From Acidobacteriota bacterium (GTDB lineage: Bacteria > Acidobacteriota > Terriglobia > UBA7540), in the NCBI GenBank assembly GCA_902812365.1, contig CADDZC010000022.1, positions 1 through 49,862 of the forward strand: a stretch of DNA of 49,862 nucleotides. The letters run 5' to 3'. How positions within the stretch are numbered: position 1 is the stretch's first letter; the number at the start of each line of letters is the position of its first letter. Below, piece by piece: positions 8,622 through 17,954 of the stretch. Position numbers and translations under genes: made by a program. Below the pieces are notes generated by a model that saw only the letters and a program-made list of their open reading frames with translations, was not told the DNA's origin and made no database searches.

Positions 8622-10795
8622 GGGCTCGGCGACGCCGACGGCGGCAGCAAGCCGAGCGACTCGGCGGAAGGCAGCGGCTGGGACTGGCTGAGCCGGCGCT
8701 GAAGCTCCTGGAACTGAGCAATCTTGTCCTGCCAAAGCTGGCTGTTGCGATCGTAGAGCTGGAGCATGTTGGGCAGCCAGGTGGGCAGGTTTTCGGCCAG
8801 CCAGCGCTCCCGGTACAGCTCGCGCAGCCGCGTCGTGTAATCCCGCAGGTCTTCCAGGCGGCCGTTGGTGGATTCGATCTGGCTCAGATCAGCGAAGGCG
8901 TGCCGGCGGCGCTGGCCCGGACCCTGTTGTCCGGCCAGGGCGGCGGCATAAAGATCGGAAATCTCCTGCATAAATTCATACCGCATGCCGAGGGCGTCGA
9001 TCTTGAGCGCCGCCAATGCCAGGTCCTGAAGCACATCGGGGTGGCGCTGGCCGCGGCTCGCGCCCTCGACGAAAACACGGTAGGCATCCTCGGCGGCGCG
9101 GCGGATCTCGGCCGCGACGGGCAGAGCTTTCTCCATGTCCGTGCGTCCGGCGGGTGAGAACGGATCGTGCCAAAACAGAGAGTCGCCGGTGCCGCCGAAC
9201 TTGACGTCGTAGGTCTCCACCGGCTTGCCGGCCCGCATGACTTCATTGACGTGCCCCAATTCCCAGATGGCCTCGGCAAAGCGATGGTCTGTGTTGCGGT
9301 AAAATGCCCAATCGAACTTTTGGTTGAACTCCCGAACGTCCGTCCTGCCGGCCTCCCAGGCGCAGGCGGCGCCGTACACAATGCTCCACCAGTTGGGACC
9401 GTAAAGAGATTCGCCGTCGTCGTTCCATACCGTCACATCGGTGCCGATCGCACCCGCCTTCTTGCCGTCGCTGAGGAATCCTTCGATATTATAGGCGGCT
9501 TCCTCGTAATCGGGCACCATCAGGCTGGTATTCCCCACCCACGGGCACACGAAGACCTTCATTCCCGTGCCTTCAAAGGGCCGGATCCAGCGTTCATAGC
9601 TAGGGTGCGGACCATATTCCCAGCTCGCCACGATCAGGTCGCGCGGCAGGTCGGGTATCATCTCGGGATGCTCAACGGCAATATCACCCCAAAACATGAC
9701 TTGCTTGCCGTAGCGCTGAACGATGCGGGCGGCGGCAACGAGGCTGTTCACATAGACTCGCCCGTAACCTTGCTGCTCCACCAACGCCCGGCTGCGGCCC
9801 TGACCCAGCTCAAACGTCTCGTCGCAGCCGATGTGGTAGACAGGCGAGGAAAGAACCGGAACCATCTGGCCGTACAAGTCGTTTAAAAACGCTTCCGCCG
9901 TGGGGTCGCCCGCCGCCAGCACGTGGCCGTGTGGGCGCTCCGCCATGCCGCTGTACTGATCGAAACGGAGGATTTTGTGAAGGTGTCCGCAGGCCTCGGT
10001 AGCAGGCACGATCTCTACGTGGTACTGGCCGGCGTAAGAGACCAGGGTCTTCCAATCCTGGCGAGAAAGCGTGTCGCTCAGCACGCCGACCAGCGGCTGG
10101 CCGTCCAAGCGGAAGGAGTCTTCGATGTACATGTAAAGCTGGTTCATCTTAAAGTCCGCGATCGTCCGCACGATGGACTCCAGGTAACTCAGGCGGGGCA
10201 CAGGGCCGCGACTCAAGTCGACCTGGGTGCCGCGATAGGCGAGCGCCGGCCAGTCGCGAATGCGCACGGCCTGAAAACGGGCGCCCGCGCCTTCGCCCGC
10301 CAGTAATTGTTTGAGCGTCTGCACGCCGTAAAAGAGACCGGCACCGTCTTTTCCCGCCACCACAATGCGCTCCGGCTCGACCTCCAACGCGTATCCTTGT
10401 GCGCCAATGCCGGCGGTGCTGATCCCCGATTTGCTCAGCAGCTGCGAAACTAGCGGCTGGTCAAGACGTCCGAGAACGATCGCCCGGGTGCCGGACGGCG
10501 GTTCCGCCGCCGTGACCGGCAACCGCGACCCGGACACCAGCTCCAGTTCCTCGTTCAGGCTGCGAGCCGCAGCCCGATCTTCGGCCGCCGTCGCCGGAGG
10601 TAGAACAATCGCCACCTTCGGCGTCACCGAAAAGCTTCCCGATTGGGTCTCCACCTCTCTCGGCTGCGGGATCAGGGCGGGCTGCTCGGCGCGCGCCGGG
10701 CTCGACCAGCCCAGCAGCACGGGAACGAGGGCCAGCAGAGGGATCAGCCGGTGCCACCGGCAGCGACGGGCGTTCGGCAGGGCGACGGACCGCAC
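8618..10795 (-). CDS. Secreted glycoside hydrolase family 20 (beta-N-acetylhexosaminidase-like)
   Basis: 725 residues. The signal peptide includes 'LIPLLALVPVLLGW' and probably ends near SPARA (about 36). A GH20b non-catalytic domain (about 38-180, beginning 'LIPQPREVE') precedes the TIM barrel. The catalytic Asp-Glu pair characteristic of GH20 is D325-E326 in HIGCDETFELG, which uses substrate-assisted cleavage of terminal GlcNAc or GalNAc. About 200 further residues form a helical C-terminal region with a Ser/Pro-rich end. Compared with chitobiases, the barrel shows unusual segments such as 'ATEACGHLHKILRF', so the substrate may differ. It has a GGGAGG ribosome site and a TTGACA promoter upstream at 10883-10911. 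Confidence 0.88.
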   Translation of the reverse strand: MRSVALPNARRCRWHRLIPLLALVPVLLGWSSPARAEQPALIPQPREVETQSGSFSVTPKVAIVLPPATAAEDRAAARSLNEELELVSGSRLPVTAAEPPSGTRAIVLGRLDQPLVSQLLSKSGISTAGIGAQGYALEVEPERIVVAGKDGAGLFYGVQTLKQLLAGEGAGARFQAVRIRDWPALAYRGTQVDLSRGPVPRLSYLESIVRTIADFKMNQLYMYIEDSFRLDGQPLVGVLSDTLSRQDWKTLVSYAGQYHVEIVPATEACGHLHKILRFDQYSGMAERPHGHVLAAGDPTAEAFLNDLYGQMVPVLSSPVYHIGCDETFELGQGRSRALVEQQGYGRVYVNSLVAAARIVQRYGKQVMFWGDIAVEHPEMIPDLPRDLIVASWEYGPHPSYERWIRPFEGTGMKVFVCPWVGNTSLMVPDYEEAAYNIEGFLSDGKKAGAIGTDVTVWNDDGESLYGPNWWSIVYGAACAWEAGRTDVREFNQKFDWAFYRNTDHRFAEAIWELGHVNEVMRAGKPVETYDVKFGGTGDSLFWHDPFSPAGRTDMEKALPVAAEIRRAAEDAYRVFVEGASRGQRHPDVLQDLALAALKIDALGMRYEFMQEISDLYAAALAGQQGPGQRRRHAFADLSQIESTNGRLEDLRDYTTRLRELYRERWLAENLPTWLPNMLQLYDRNSQLWQDKIAQFQELQRRLSQSQPLPSAESLGLLPPSASPSP

Positions 10796-10882
10796 ATGGA
10801 CCTCCCTATTTCACTTGCCGGGGCGCAACGGTCAAACTTCCCCGGAAGCAGGACTAAAACCGGAGCGCTCATGAAGCGGGTC

Positions 10883-10911
10883 AGTCTATGAGGCTCGGCT
10901 AGGACTGTCAA
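10883..10911 (-). promoter_or_regulatory. Sigma-70-like promoter of the GH20 gene
   Basis: On the minus strand TTGACA (10911-10906) is followed after 17 bp by TAGACT (10888-10883). The predicted transcript start leaves an untranslated leader of about 80 bases before the ATG at 10795. Confidence 0.6.
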
Positions 10912-10945
10912 GCCAACCCGGCTGCGCTGCGAATCGCGTCCGAAA

Positions 10946-12004
10946 TCACTCTCGGGCGGCGGCGAGAGCTTCCGCAATGTCGACGGCATTTTCGGCCGCC
11001 AGCCGCAGGTTATCCACTGCCGCCCAAATCCAGAAGCCTCCCGCCCGTCCCGGGTCGGCGGCGATGGCGTCGACGAGAATGTCGCCGGTGCCGCTAGTTT
11101 CCGCCTGCGACGGAGCCGGATCGGCGTAAAGGTGCAGGCGAACGCGCTCACCGCTCAGAGACTCGGCGAGGTGGGCGGCGCTCGCCGGCTCCGGCACCTC
11201 CACATAGAGCGAGATGGCCATCGAATAAAACACCGGCGCCTGAAGGATCTTTAAGGCCGGCGGCGAAATGCCGCGGCCGAAATGTTCGCGAAGCTCGCGG
11301 CGCACCCGTTGTTCGATAAGGGTGAGGCCGCTCCCTTCCGCGCGCCCCAGCCGGGGTAGGAGATTAAAGGCCAGTTGCGCCCCGAAGACATGGCGAGGAA
11401 TCTTCTGAAAACTCAAAAGATTGACCGTCTGCTTCTGAAGTTCCTCAATCGCCCGAGGCCCGAAACCGGAGGCGGGGCTGAAAATTTGGGCGGCGGCGGT
11501 CCGGATTTCGAAGCGGGCCCGCAAGCGCCCGAGGAGCGTGCTCAAGACGATCGTGGCGGGGTGAGGAGCGACGAGGATTCCACCGGACAAACCGCCGGCG
11601 CGGGCGGCCGCAGCCCGGTCAAGAAAAGGGATCAAGACGGGGGCGCCCGCAGAAGGCTCGAAGTTTCCCTCCAGGTCGATCACGGAACCGCCGGTGGACT
11701 CGGAGGCCGCCGGCTTTCCCCGGCCGGCCGGCCCGCGCTCGAGGCCGCTCAGGAAGGCCGGGGGATGGCGGGGCCGGGCGGCGAGAAACGCGAAGTCCAG
11801 GTCCGCGAGCGTCACCTCGCGATCGGCCACCGCCTGTCGCGAGCCTCCCCGCAGGTCGACGATCGGCAACTCAGGTTCGCCCTCGTCGGCTTCAAAGGTC
11901 ACCAGGCGACAGGTGGGAAAGCGGCGCTCCTCAAGGACGCCGAGCAATTCCTTGCCGAGAAGGGAGGAAGCGCCGAACACGGCGACGCGGAAACCCTCGC
12001 TCAT
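10946..12004 (-). CDS. Aspartate-semialdehyde dehydrogenase-like protein lacking the catalytic Cys (USG-1 type)
   Basis: 352 residues starting at MSEGFRVAVFGASSLLGKEL, an N-terminal NAD(P)-binding fold with GxxxLLG near residues 11-17. The semialdehyde-dehydrogenase dimerisation domain follows, with 'EIRTAAAQIFSPASGFG' and 'EELQKQTVNLLSF'. In true enzymes the nucleophile lies in a motif like ANPNCSTI; here the aligned residues are APHPATIV (146-153), with Ala150 in place of Cys. It should therefore not catalyse phosphorylating dehydrogenation and resembles the USG-1 paralogues, whose role is unknown. A longer in-frame start exists inside pssA, but the ATG at 12004 overlaps the pssA stop as ATGA, which indicates translational coupling and sets the start. 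Confidence 0.85.
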   Translation of the reverse strand: MSEGFRVAVFGASSLLGKELLGVLEERRFPTCRLVTFEADEGEPELPIVDLRGGSRQAVADREVTLADLDFAFLAARPRHPPAFLSGLERGPAGRGKPAASESTGGSVIDLEGNFEPSAGAPVLIPFLDRAAAARAGGLSGGILVAPHPATIVLSTLLGRLRARFEIRTAAAQIFSPASGFGPRAIEELQKQTVNLLSFQKIPRHVFGAQLAFNLLPRLGRAEGSGLTLIEQRVRRELREHFGRGISPPALKILQAPVFYSMAISLYVEVPEPASAAHLAESLSGERVRLHLYADPAPSQAETSGTGDILVDAIAADPGRAGGFWIWAAVDNLRLAAENAVDIAEALAAARE

Positions 12005-12879
12005 CCCGCGTGTACCTCTTTTGGCGCCGGCGGATGGGGGCGCAGGCGGGCGATGATCCGCAGAGTCGGACCCGATAGCATGTAGGCGACGGCCAGAGCC
12101 AGGAGCGTATACTCGGAATAAATCCAGACGGCGTAAATCACCACCCCGATGAGGATGATGGCGGCGTAAGGCCGGCGCCGGCGCAGATCGAGCGATTTGA
12201 AGCTCGGATAGCGAATGCGGCTGACCATCAAAAACCCCAGCAGGGCCACGGTCCCGAGCCACACCACGCCGTAGTTCCAGTCGTGGATTGCGTACTTGCG
12301 GCAATGCACCACCGCGGCAATCACACCGGCCGCCCCCGGAATCGGCAACCCGACAAAATAGCGCCGGTCGCTCGTGGGCCGCGCGGTCTGGATATTGAAG
12401 CGCGCCAACCTGGCCGCCCCGCAAATGACGAAGCCAAAGGTGACCATCCAACCGGCCTGCTGGAAGTGAGGGCCAAAGATCGGTCCGATGGCCTGCTCGA
12501 CCGGCCGGATGCCCCACGCCAGGGCCAGCAGGGCCGGGGCGATGCCAAAGGTGATGACATCAGCGAGGGAGTCAAGTTCTCGGCCAAAATCCGAGGTTGC
12601 TCCCGTCAACCGGGCGATGCGTCCGTCGAGGCCGTCCAAGAGGATGGCCCAGCCGATGGCCTTCGAGGCGTTGTCAAACGCCAACCGGCTCAAATCAGCT
12701 CCAGCGCCGGCCGTCAACAAGATCGAGGCGGCCCGAAGCGTTGAAACCACGGCGTAGTACCCACAAAGAAGCGTCCCGACAGTGAACAGGCTGGGCAAAA
12801 TGTAAAACCCGCCGTGGAGCCGGCTCTTGTCTCCGGACACTTCTGCAGGCGAATAGTCCAAGTCATCTCCTCGTCTCAT
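12001..12879 (-). CDS. pssA: CDP-diacylglycerol--serine O-phosphatidyltransferase
   Basis: 292 residues, an integral membrane enzyme making phosphatidylserine from CDP-diacylglycerol and serine. The CDP-alcohol phosphotransferase signature is complete: D85-G86-x2-A89-R90-x8-G99-x3-D103-x3-D107. Several hydrophobic segments follow, consistent with 6-8 helices, and the C-terminus is basic. Psd, the next enzyme of the pathway, is 181 bp upstream on the same strand, and the semialdehyde-dehydrogenase-like gene is coupled downstream through ATGA. Confidence 0.95.
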   Translation of the reverse strand: MRRGDDLDYSPAEVSGDKSRLHGGFYILPSLFTVGTLLCGYYAVVSTLRAASILLTAGAGADLSRLAFDNASKAIGWAILLDGLDGRIARLTGATSDFGRELDSLADVITFGIAPALLALAWGIRPVEQAIGPIFGPHFQQAGWMVTFGFVICGAARLARFNIQTARPTSDRRYFVGLPIPGAAGVIAAVVHCRKYAIHDWNYGVVWLGTVALLGFLMVSRIRYPSFKSLDLRRRRPYAAIILIGVVIYAVWIYSEYTLLALAVAYMLSGPTLRIIARLRPHPPAPKEVHAG

Positions 12880-13060
12880 GGGCGGGCGGGCCGATGCGCC
12901 ACGATGATCGTAACCTGTTTATTTTCTATAAAATATAAAACCATTGGAACCTGTCCACCATCGGGTCGGCCTTCAACCCCTTCTGCCGGCCCCACCGGTG
13001 ACGAGTCTGCCGCCATCTCGGCGCGGCAGAGCCCGGCCCGTTATTTTGTGGCCGCACTGT

Positions 13061-13744
13061 TTAAATAACCCTTGTGTTTTCTGCAACATCCTGGATTCTT
13101 CCGGCTTCGCCTTCAGGCCTCGGGGTTGGGTCCGCCGCTGACACGGCGACCACCGAACTTCCTGCCCGCACTCGATCCCCCACCTTTACCCGTAACTGAA
13201 CCCCCGGAGCCACCATCAGGTCTACCCGTGATCCAAACTTGATCATCCCCACCCGCTCCCCAAGTTGCAGCCGGTCCCCCGGACGCTTCCAAAATACGAT
13301 GCGGCGGGCCAGCAGCCCCGCGATCTGCTTGACCACCACCAATCCCTGCTCGCCTTCGACGCTAAACACGTTCTGTTCATTCTCCATCGACGCCGCCGCG
13401 CGGGAGGCCACCCGGAAGCGGCCGGGCTTATAGATAACGGCTCGCACGGTTCCAGCCATGGGCGAGCGGTTCACATGGACGTCCAGAGGCGACATGAAGA
13501 TGCTGAGGCGACGCATCGGGCGCCCCTCAAAGTCGTCGTCGGCCACGGCAACCACCTTGCCGTCGGCCGGGGACACAATGACCCCGGGATCGGTGGGAAC
13601 GCTCCTCTCTGGGTCGCGGAAGAAAGCGAGGGTCAAGGCGGAGAGCACGAAAAAGACCGCAGCCGGCCCGTAAAGATGCAACAGCAGCGAACCGCCGGCC
13701 ATCACCAGGAGCGGCAGTCCGTACCCGTATCCTTCTTTCACCAT
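13061..13744 (-). CDS. psd: Phosphatidylserine decarboxylase, short (PSD-A) type
   Basis: 227 residues, the compact PSD-A form rather than the longer E. coli form. It decarboxylates phosphatidylserine to phosphatidylethanolamine at the membrane. Two hydrophobic segments near the N-terminus (about 9-40) anchor it. 'SPADGKV' (59-65) contains the catalytic Asp61, 'SPLDVHVNR' (85-93) the His90, and self-cleavage between G171 and S172 in FGSRVD would create the pyruvoyl group. With pssA 181 bp downstream this forms the complete route to phosphatidylethanolamine. Confidence 0.95.
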   Translation of the reverse strand: MVKEGYGYGLPLLVMAGGSLLLHLYGPAAVFFVLSALTLAFFRDPERSVPTDPGVIVSPADGKVVAVADDDFEGRPMRRLSIFMSPLDVHVNRSPMAGTVRAVIYKPGRFRVASRAAASMENEQNVFSVEGEQGLVVVKQIAGLLARRIVFWKRPGDRLQLGERVGMIKFGSRVDLMVAPGVQLRVKVGDRVRAGSSVVAVSAADPTPRPEGEAGRIQDVAENTRVI

Positions 13745-13874
13745 AGGTCTTGCGCGGTCAGCTCGGCCGCAGCGCCTCGCGACGGTGCCCGCGGGGACGC
13801 GCGACCTCTTCCGCGCTGGGATGTTCCCTGCCCTCCGGCTTCTTTCGAATCGAAACCGTACCGGCCCGACCGCT

Positions 13875-14099
13875 TTAGGCGTTCCCGGCTTGCCGCATCA
13901 ACCTTTCCATCTGGTCCTTGACGCGCAGCTTCAGCTTCTTCAAGCGCACCTCTTCCATCTGTTCTTGTTCGGTGAGGTAGCGGCGGGAAGCCAGTTGGTC
14001 AAGCAAGGCGTCGTAACGGGCGTGCTCTTCACGAAGGTGTTGGTACTCTGGATTATTGACCATCGACGACTCCCGGATGGTCCCGGTCGAAGTGCTCAC
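13875..14099 (-). CDS. DUF465 (YdcH-like) small protein
   Basis: 74 residues. The frame starts with GTG at 14099, preceded by GAGGAGGTGA, a strong ribosome site. The 'YQHLREEHARYDALLDQLASRR' stretch (residues about 19-40) and the later 'EVRLKKLKLRVKDQMERLMR' form the helical hairpin typical of this family, whose function is unknown. An internal Met at residue 13 is less likely as the start because it lacks a ribosome site. It lies upstream of psd on the same strand with about 130 bp between them. Confidence 0.82.
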   Translation of the reverse strand: MSTSTGTIRESSMVNNPEYQHLREEHARYDALLDQLASRRYLTEQEQMEEVRLKKLKLRVKDQMERLMRQAGNA

Positions 14100-14597
14100 G
14101 GACGCGTCACCTCCTCGACGAAGATCACGGCTGGAAGAAGCCTAGCACACTGTCATCGGAGCTTCAATCAATTCTTTGAAGGCCGCTCCAAGCACGCCGC
14201 CGGCCGCGAGAACGGGCACGGCACGTGGAGTCAAAACAGCCGGGAAGCGGCCGGGCGACCGGCCTTCAGTGGCCCTAGGATCGTCCAGAACGGGCGGGCA
14301 GCTACCACCCCCTAGCCCGGCAAGTCAAGCGTGGTTACCACGTGGTTACACGCAATGGCGGGCCCTTCGGCCGAGGGCCCGGGAAGCCAAATTGACCCGG
14401 AAAAGCGAATTTCGAGGTTTTAGGCCGCCTAACGTGGCTTGCAGGATTTTCCTTCGCCCCGGGGAGTCGATAGCGTAAGTGATAGACAAAACAGGGTTTA
14501 GCGATTGTGAGAGTCGGCAGGGAACGGAATGGGCAGGAGGGTCTGGGCAACGACACCCCCGGTCTCGGGATGCGGAGGCACTTGCGCCCCCCAACCC
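14100..14597. other. Divergent intergenic region with a GTGGTTAC direct repeat
   Basis: About 500 bp between the DUF465 gene and the TPR gene. I found no convincing coding sequence. GTGGTTAC occurs at 14331-14338 and again at 14342-14349, eleven bases apart or one helical turn, and GTGGTTACCAC is itself a near-perfect inverted repeat. This could be an operator; nothing else stands out. Confidence 0.4.
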
Positions 14598-15836
14598 ATG
14601 CTTGGCATGATGACTCGCATGGCGCTCTGCCGCTCCCACCTGAGGTCCGCGGTCCTGGCCGGCAGCTTGGCCGTCGCTTGGGCCGGAATGGCCGCCGCCC
14701 GCACGCTTTCGGAAGGACCCCAGCTTTCGAAACCTGATACGGCGGAAGCCCATCTGGGCAGAGGCTACGAAGCCCTGAAAGATGAGCGGTATCGTGAAGC
14801 CACTGACGAATTTCAGGCGGCGCTGGCTCTGAATCCCAGCCTCACACCTGCGCGCTACCAACTCGCCGTCTGCCGGTTCGCTTTGGGCGATTTCCGGCGG
14901 GCGCGCGAAGAGTTCGAACGCTTGGATCAGGAGACCGGCGGGAGTCCCAATATCGCCTACTACCTGGCCAGACTGGACCTGAGCGAAGGAAACCCCGAGG
15001 CGGCCATCAAGAGACTCGTCCGGCTGGTGAAAGATCCGCCTTTTGCCGACACGCCGTATTATCTGGGTAAGGCGTACCTCGAGCGGCAGCAGCTGGATCA
15101 GGCCGAGAAATGGTTGCTGGCCGCGGCACAGGCCAACCCCCGCGATTACCGCGTCGCCGACCACTTGGCGCGAGTCTACCAGCGCGAGGGGAGGAAGGCG
15201 GACGCTGAGAAGCAATTCGAGATATCGTCGCGCCTGCGGCAGTATTACGATCAAAGCGCTCAGGAAGCCGTGGCGTGCAGCCGGATGCTCGAGACCCAAC
15301 CCTTGGACGTGGCGCGCCCGGCCTGCCAGCGGCTCTTCGATCTCCGCGATCCCGACCGGCTCACCACCCTCGGATTGCTATACGGCCAGCATGGTTTCTA
15401 CGCCGAAGCCGTCCCGCCGCTCGAGATGGCCAGCCGCCTTGATCCCGATTCTTTCGAAATCCAGCACGATCTAGGACTGACCTACTTTCGGCTGCGGCGC
15501 TATGCTGAGGCGTGCGCCGCCCTGGCCAAGGCCGTCGTTCTGCGCCCGGAGTTTTTCGGGTCCAACGCTCTGTTGGGTGCTGCGCTTTATGCTCTGGGCC
15601 GGGACGACGCGGCGTATACGGCGCTCAGCCACGCCCACGCGCTGAACCCCCAGGATCGCGACACGGCGGAACTTCTGTTTAAAGAGTCCATGATTCTGGC
15701 TGACCGGGAGGAGAACCATAAAAACTACAGCTCGGCGCTGACTTACCTCCAGAGCGCCGTGCAGTTGCGGCCTGAGGATCAGGAGATTCGGAAGCGGCTC
15801 TCCGCGTTATCACGGCGCATGGGTGAAGCCCGGTGA
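14598..15836 (+). CDS. Secreted tetratricopeptide-repeat protein
   Basis: 412 residues from the chosen ATG at 14598. An upstream ATG at 14529 is in frame, but the stretch from 14598 gives a normal signal peptide (basic 'MTRMALCRSHLRS', hydrophobic 'AVLAGSLAVAWAGMAAA'). The rest is made of TPR units: 'AEAHLGRGYEALKDERYREA', 'TPARYQLAVCRFALGDFRRA', 'DTPYYLGKAYLERQQLDQAE', 'LTTLGLLYGQHGFYAEAVPP', 'FEIQHDLGLTYFRLRRYAEA' and others, about nine in all. TPR arrays mediate protein contacts in the periplasm. No enzymatic domain is seen and the partner is unknown. Confidence 0.85.
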   Translation: MLGMMTRMALCRSHLRSAVLAGSLAVAWAGMAAARTLSEGPQLSKPDTAEAHLGRGYEALKDERYREATDEFQAALALNPSLTPARYQLAVCRFALGDFRRAREEFERLDQETGGSPNIAYYLARLDLSEGNPEAAIKRLVRLVKDPPFADTPYYLGKAYLERQQLDQAEKWLLAAAQANPRDYRVADHLARVYQREGRKADAEKQFEISSRLRQYYDQSAQEAVACSRMLETQPLDVARPACQRLFDLRDPDRLTTLGLLYGQHGFYAEAVPPLEMASRLDPDSFEIQHDLGLTYFRLRRYAEACAALAKAVVLRPEFFGSNALLGAALYALGRDDAAYTALSHAHALNPQDRDTAELLFKESMILADREENHKNYSSALTYLQSAVQLRPEDQEIRKRLSALSRRMGEAR

Positions 15837-16095
15837 TCGGGACCCGGCGACTGGAACCGCGGCCGCGAACCTCCCACGAGCCGGCGCTCGGGATCGCCGC
15901 CTGCCGCCACGGGTTCGAGCGTAGACACGACCGGCGGCAACACAGCGGCCAGAGAGACGCGCCGCGCGCGGCGTTCTCGCCTGTCACCGGGAAGACGGCC
16001 GTCGTCACCTTCCAAAGCGGAGAATGCCGTTAGAAATAGATGGCTGCTGGCGAGGCTTGAAGGGGGGTGGGTCACAAGGTCTTTGGGGAGGAAAT

Positions 16096-16869
16096 ATGAA
16101 GCTCAGAAATCGGGTTGCGGTGATCACGGGGGCCGGTTCTGGGATAGGCCGCGTCTCGGCCGTGGAGTTTGGGCGCGAGGGCGCCCGAGTCGTCGTGGCG
16201 GACATCAACGTGGCGGGCGCCGAGGAGACGGTGAAGCAGGTCGAAGCCCTGGGTGCTACGGCCCGCGCCATCCGCACGGACGTGGCCGATCCAAACTCTG
16301 TGCAGCGCCTGGTGACAGAGACTCTCGAAGCCTTCGGGCAGGTCCACGTGCTGTTTAACAATGCCGCGATCCAGGTGAACAAGACCGTGGAAGAGACGAC
16401 CCCCGAGGAGTGGAACCGGGAAATGGGCGTGAATCTCGGCGGCATTTTTCTTTGTTCAAAATTCTTTCTGCCCCACCTTCGGCGCACTCGCGGATGCATC
16501 ATCAACATGGCTTCTGTGAATGGCTTCTTTGTGGAGCCGATGTGCGCGGGTTACTGCGCCACCAAGGGAGGCATCATCGCCCTCACCAAGGCGATGGCCA
16601 TCGACCACGGCAAGGACGGTATCCGAGTCAACTGTATCTGCCCCGGGTACATCGACGCGGGTCTGGCGTGGGGCTATTTCAAGGCCCAGGCCGACCCCGC
16701 CGCCGCCCGCGCCGCCGCTGGGAAGCTCCACGCCCTGGGCAGAATCGGCAAGCCGGAAGAAGTCGCGCGGGTGGCGGTCTTCCTGGCCAGCGATGATGCG
16801 TCGTTCATGACCGGCTCGGCCGTGGTCGTGGATGGAGGATTTGGGTCTGGTCTTCCCCCGCAGACTTAA
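16096..16869 (+). CDS. Short-chain dehydrogenase/reductase (classical SDR)
   Basis: 257 residues. The ATG at 16096 has a strong GGGGAGGA site; a longer upstream frame is not supported. The cofactor motif TGAGSGIG (11-18) and NNAA (88-91) mark a Rossmann fold, probably NAD-dependent since Asp36-Ile37 follows the second strand. Catalytic residues are S140, Y153 and K157 (YCATK). 'PGYIDAGL' and the C-terminal 'ASFMTGSAVVVDGGFG' are standard for glucose- or 3-oxoacyl-type dehydrogenases. The substrate is unresolved. Confidence 0.9.
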   Translation: MKLRNRVAVITGAGSGIGRVSAVEFGREGARVVVADINVAGAEETVKQVEALGATARAIRTDVADPNSVQRLVTETLEAFGQVHVLFNNAAIQVNKTVEETTPEEWNREMGVNLGGIFLCSKFFLPHLRRTRGCIINMASVNGFFVEPMCAGYCATKGGIIALTKAMAIDHGKDGIRVNCICPGYIDAGLAWGYFKAQADPAAARAAAGKLHALGRIGKPEEVARVAVFLASDDASFMTGSAVVVDGGFGSGLPPQT

Positions 16870-16957
16870 AGGACGGCTTGGATTGGTGGCGGTTTGCGAG
16901 GGGAGCATCCTCGGCTGGGAGTGTGATCGACGGGCAGCTTCCCGAGGACTGAAAGAA

Positions 16958-17032
<75 letters not shown>

Positions 17033-17093
17033 TCGTTCCAAGAGAACCCCTGCGTTGGCCGCTCCCAGGGCGATCTCCCGCCGCGCACCTTCA

Positions 17094-17861
17094 CTATATC
17101 ACATCCCGGCCGCCGCCGGCCGTCAAGTCGGCTACCCATGACGAAAGATGGTTAAGGCTTCGATAGTCGGTACGGTCCGCCTGCAACGGAGTAATGGAAA
17201 TTTCGTGCTTCAAGACGGCGGCATAATCGGAGTCCGGCTCAACGTGTTCGCGAATCACGTTTTCGTCCTGCCAGTAATAAGGGCGACCCCGGGGATCGCG
17301 CTTCTCGTGAATGATATTCTGCGAAACCTTGCCGCTCTGCCGCGTGAAGCGGATGCCGCGCGCCGGCCCCGGCGGGACGTTCACGTTGAGCATGACGCCG
17401 GGCGGCAGGCCTTCGGCCAGCACCTTGCCCGCCAGCCGGCCGGCGAAGGCGGCGGCGGTCGAAAAATCCGGGTTGTGGCGCACAGCGAGCGAGACCGCGA
17501 TGGCCGGAACTCCGTGCAAGGTGGCCTCAAGAGCCGCGGCCACGGTGCCCGAGTAAACGATGTTCTCGCCCAGATTGGCGCCCAGGTTGATGCCCGAAAC
17601 CACCAGTTGCGGCTGGAACCGCAGCAGGTGGAGCGCGATGATGACGGCGTCAGCGGGCGTGCCGGAGACGCTGAAGTGACGCTCGTCGATCTGCTGAAGG
17701 CGTAAGGGAGCGTGGATGGTGATGGCCTGGCTGGTGCCGCTTCGCTCTGAGTCCGGCGCCACCACCATGAGCTCGCCGAGCGAGGCCAGGCTCTGCTCGA
17801 GCGCCTTCAACCCCTCGGCGTGGATGCCATCGTCATTGGTAAGAAGAATTCTTGCGGTCAC
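17094..17861 (-). CDS. surE: 5'/3'-nucleotidase SurE
   Basis: 255 residues from the GTG at 17861, which gives the usual start 'TARILLTNDDG'; the frame stays open to a GTG at 17942, but that extension is Arg-rich and atypical. SurE is a metal-dependent phosphatase acting on nucleoside monophosphates. The metal-binding D10-D11 pair is in NDDGI, 'VVAPDSERSGTSQAIT' carries the conserved Ser, and 'SGINLGANLG' carries the conserved Asn. In many bacteria surE lies near pcm or nlpD; here the upstream neighbour is a YceI gene. Confidence 0.94.
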   Translation of the reverse strand: MTARILLTNDDGIHAEGLKALEQSLASLGELMVVAPDSERSGTSQAITIHAPLRLQQIDERHFSVSGTPADAVIIALHLLRFQPQLVVSGINLGANLGENIVYSGTVAAALEATLHGVPAIAVSLAVRHNPDFSTAAAFAGRLAGKVLAEGLPPGVMLNVNVPPGPARGIRFTRQSGKVSQNIIHEKRDPRGRPYYWQDENVIREHVEPDSDYAAVLKHEISITPLQADRTDYRSLNHLSSWVADLTAGGGRDVI

Positions 17862-17954
17862 GCTCGGAGCCCGGCGGAAGGTCTGCTGGCTGCGCCGGCC
17901 GCGGCGCCGCGGACCAGCGCCAAAACCGGCGGGCGACGCCACGCGAAGGATGAG

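Noticed and set aside
12005-12517. An extension of the semialdehyde-dehydrogenase-like frame upstream into pssA
   Set aside because: It is the antisense-free alternate frame of pssA, with low-complexity Arg/Gly content, and the ATGA start at 12004 fits better.
14346-15299. A 317-residue minus-strand frame opposite the TPR gene
   Set aside because: The TPR frame has regular repeats; the antisense frame has none.
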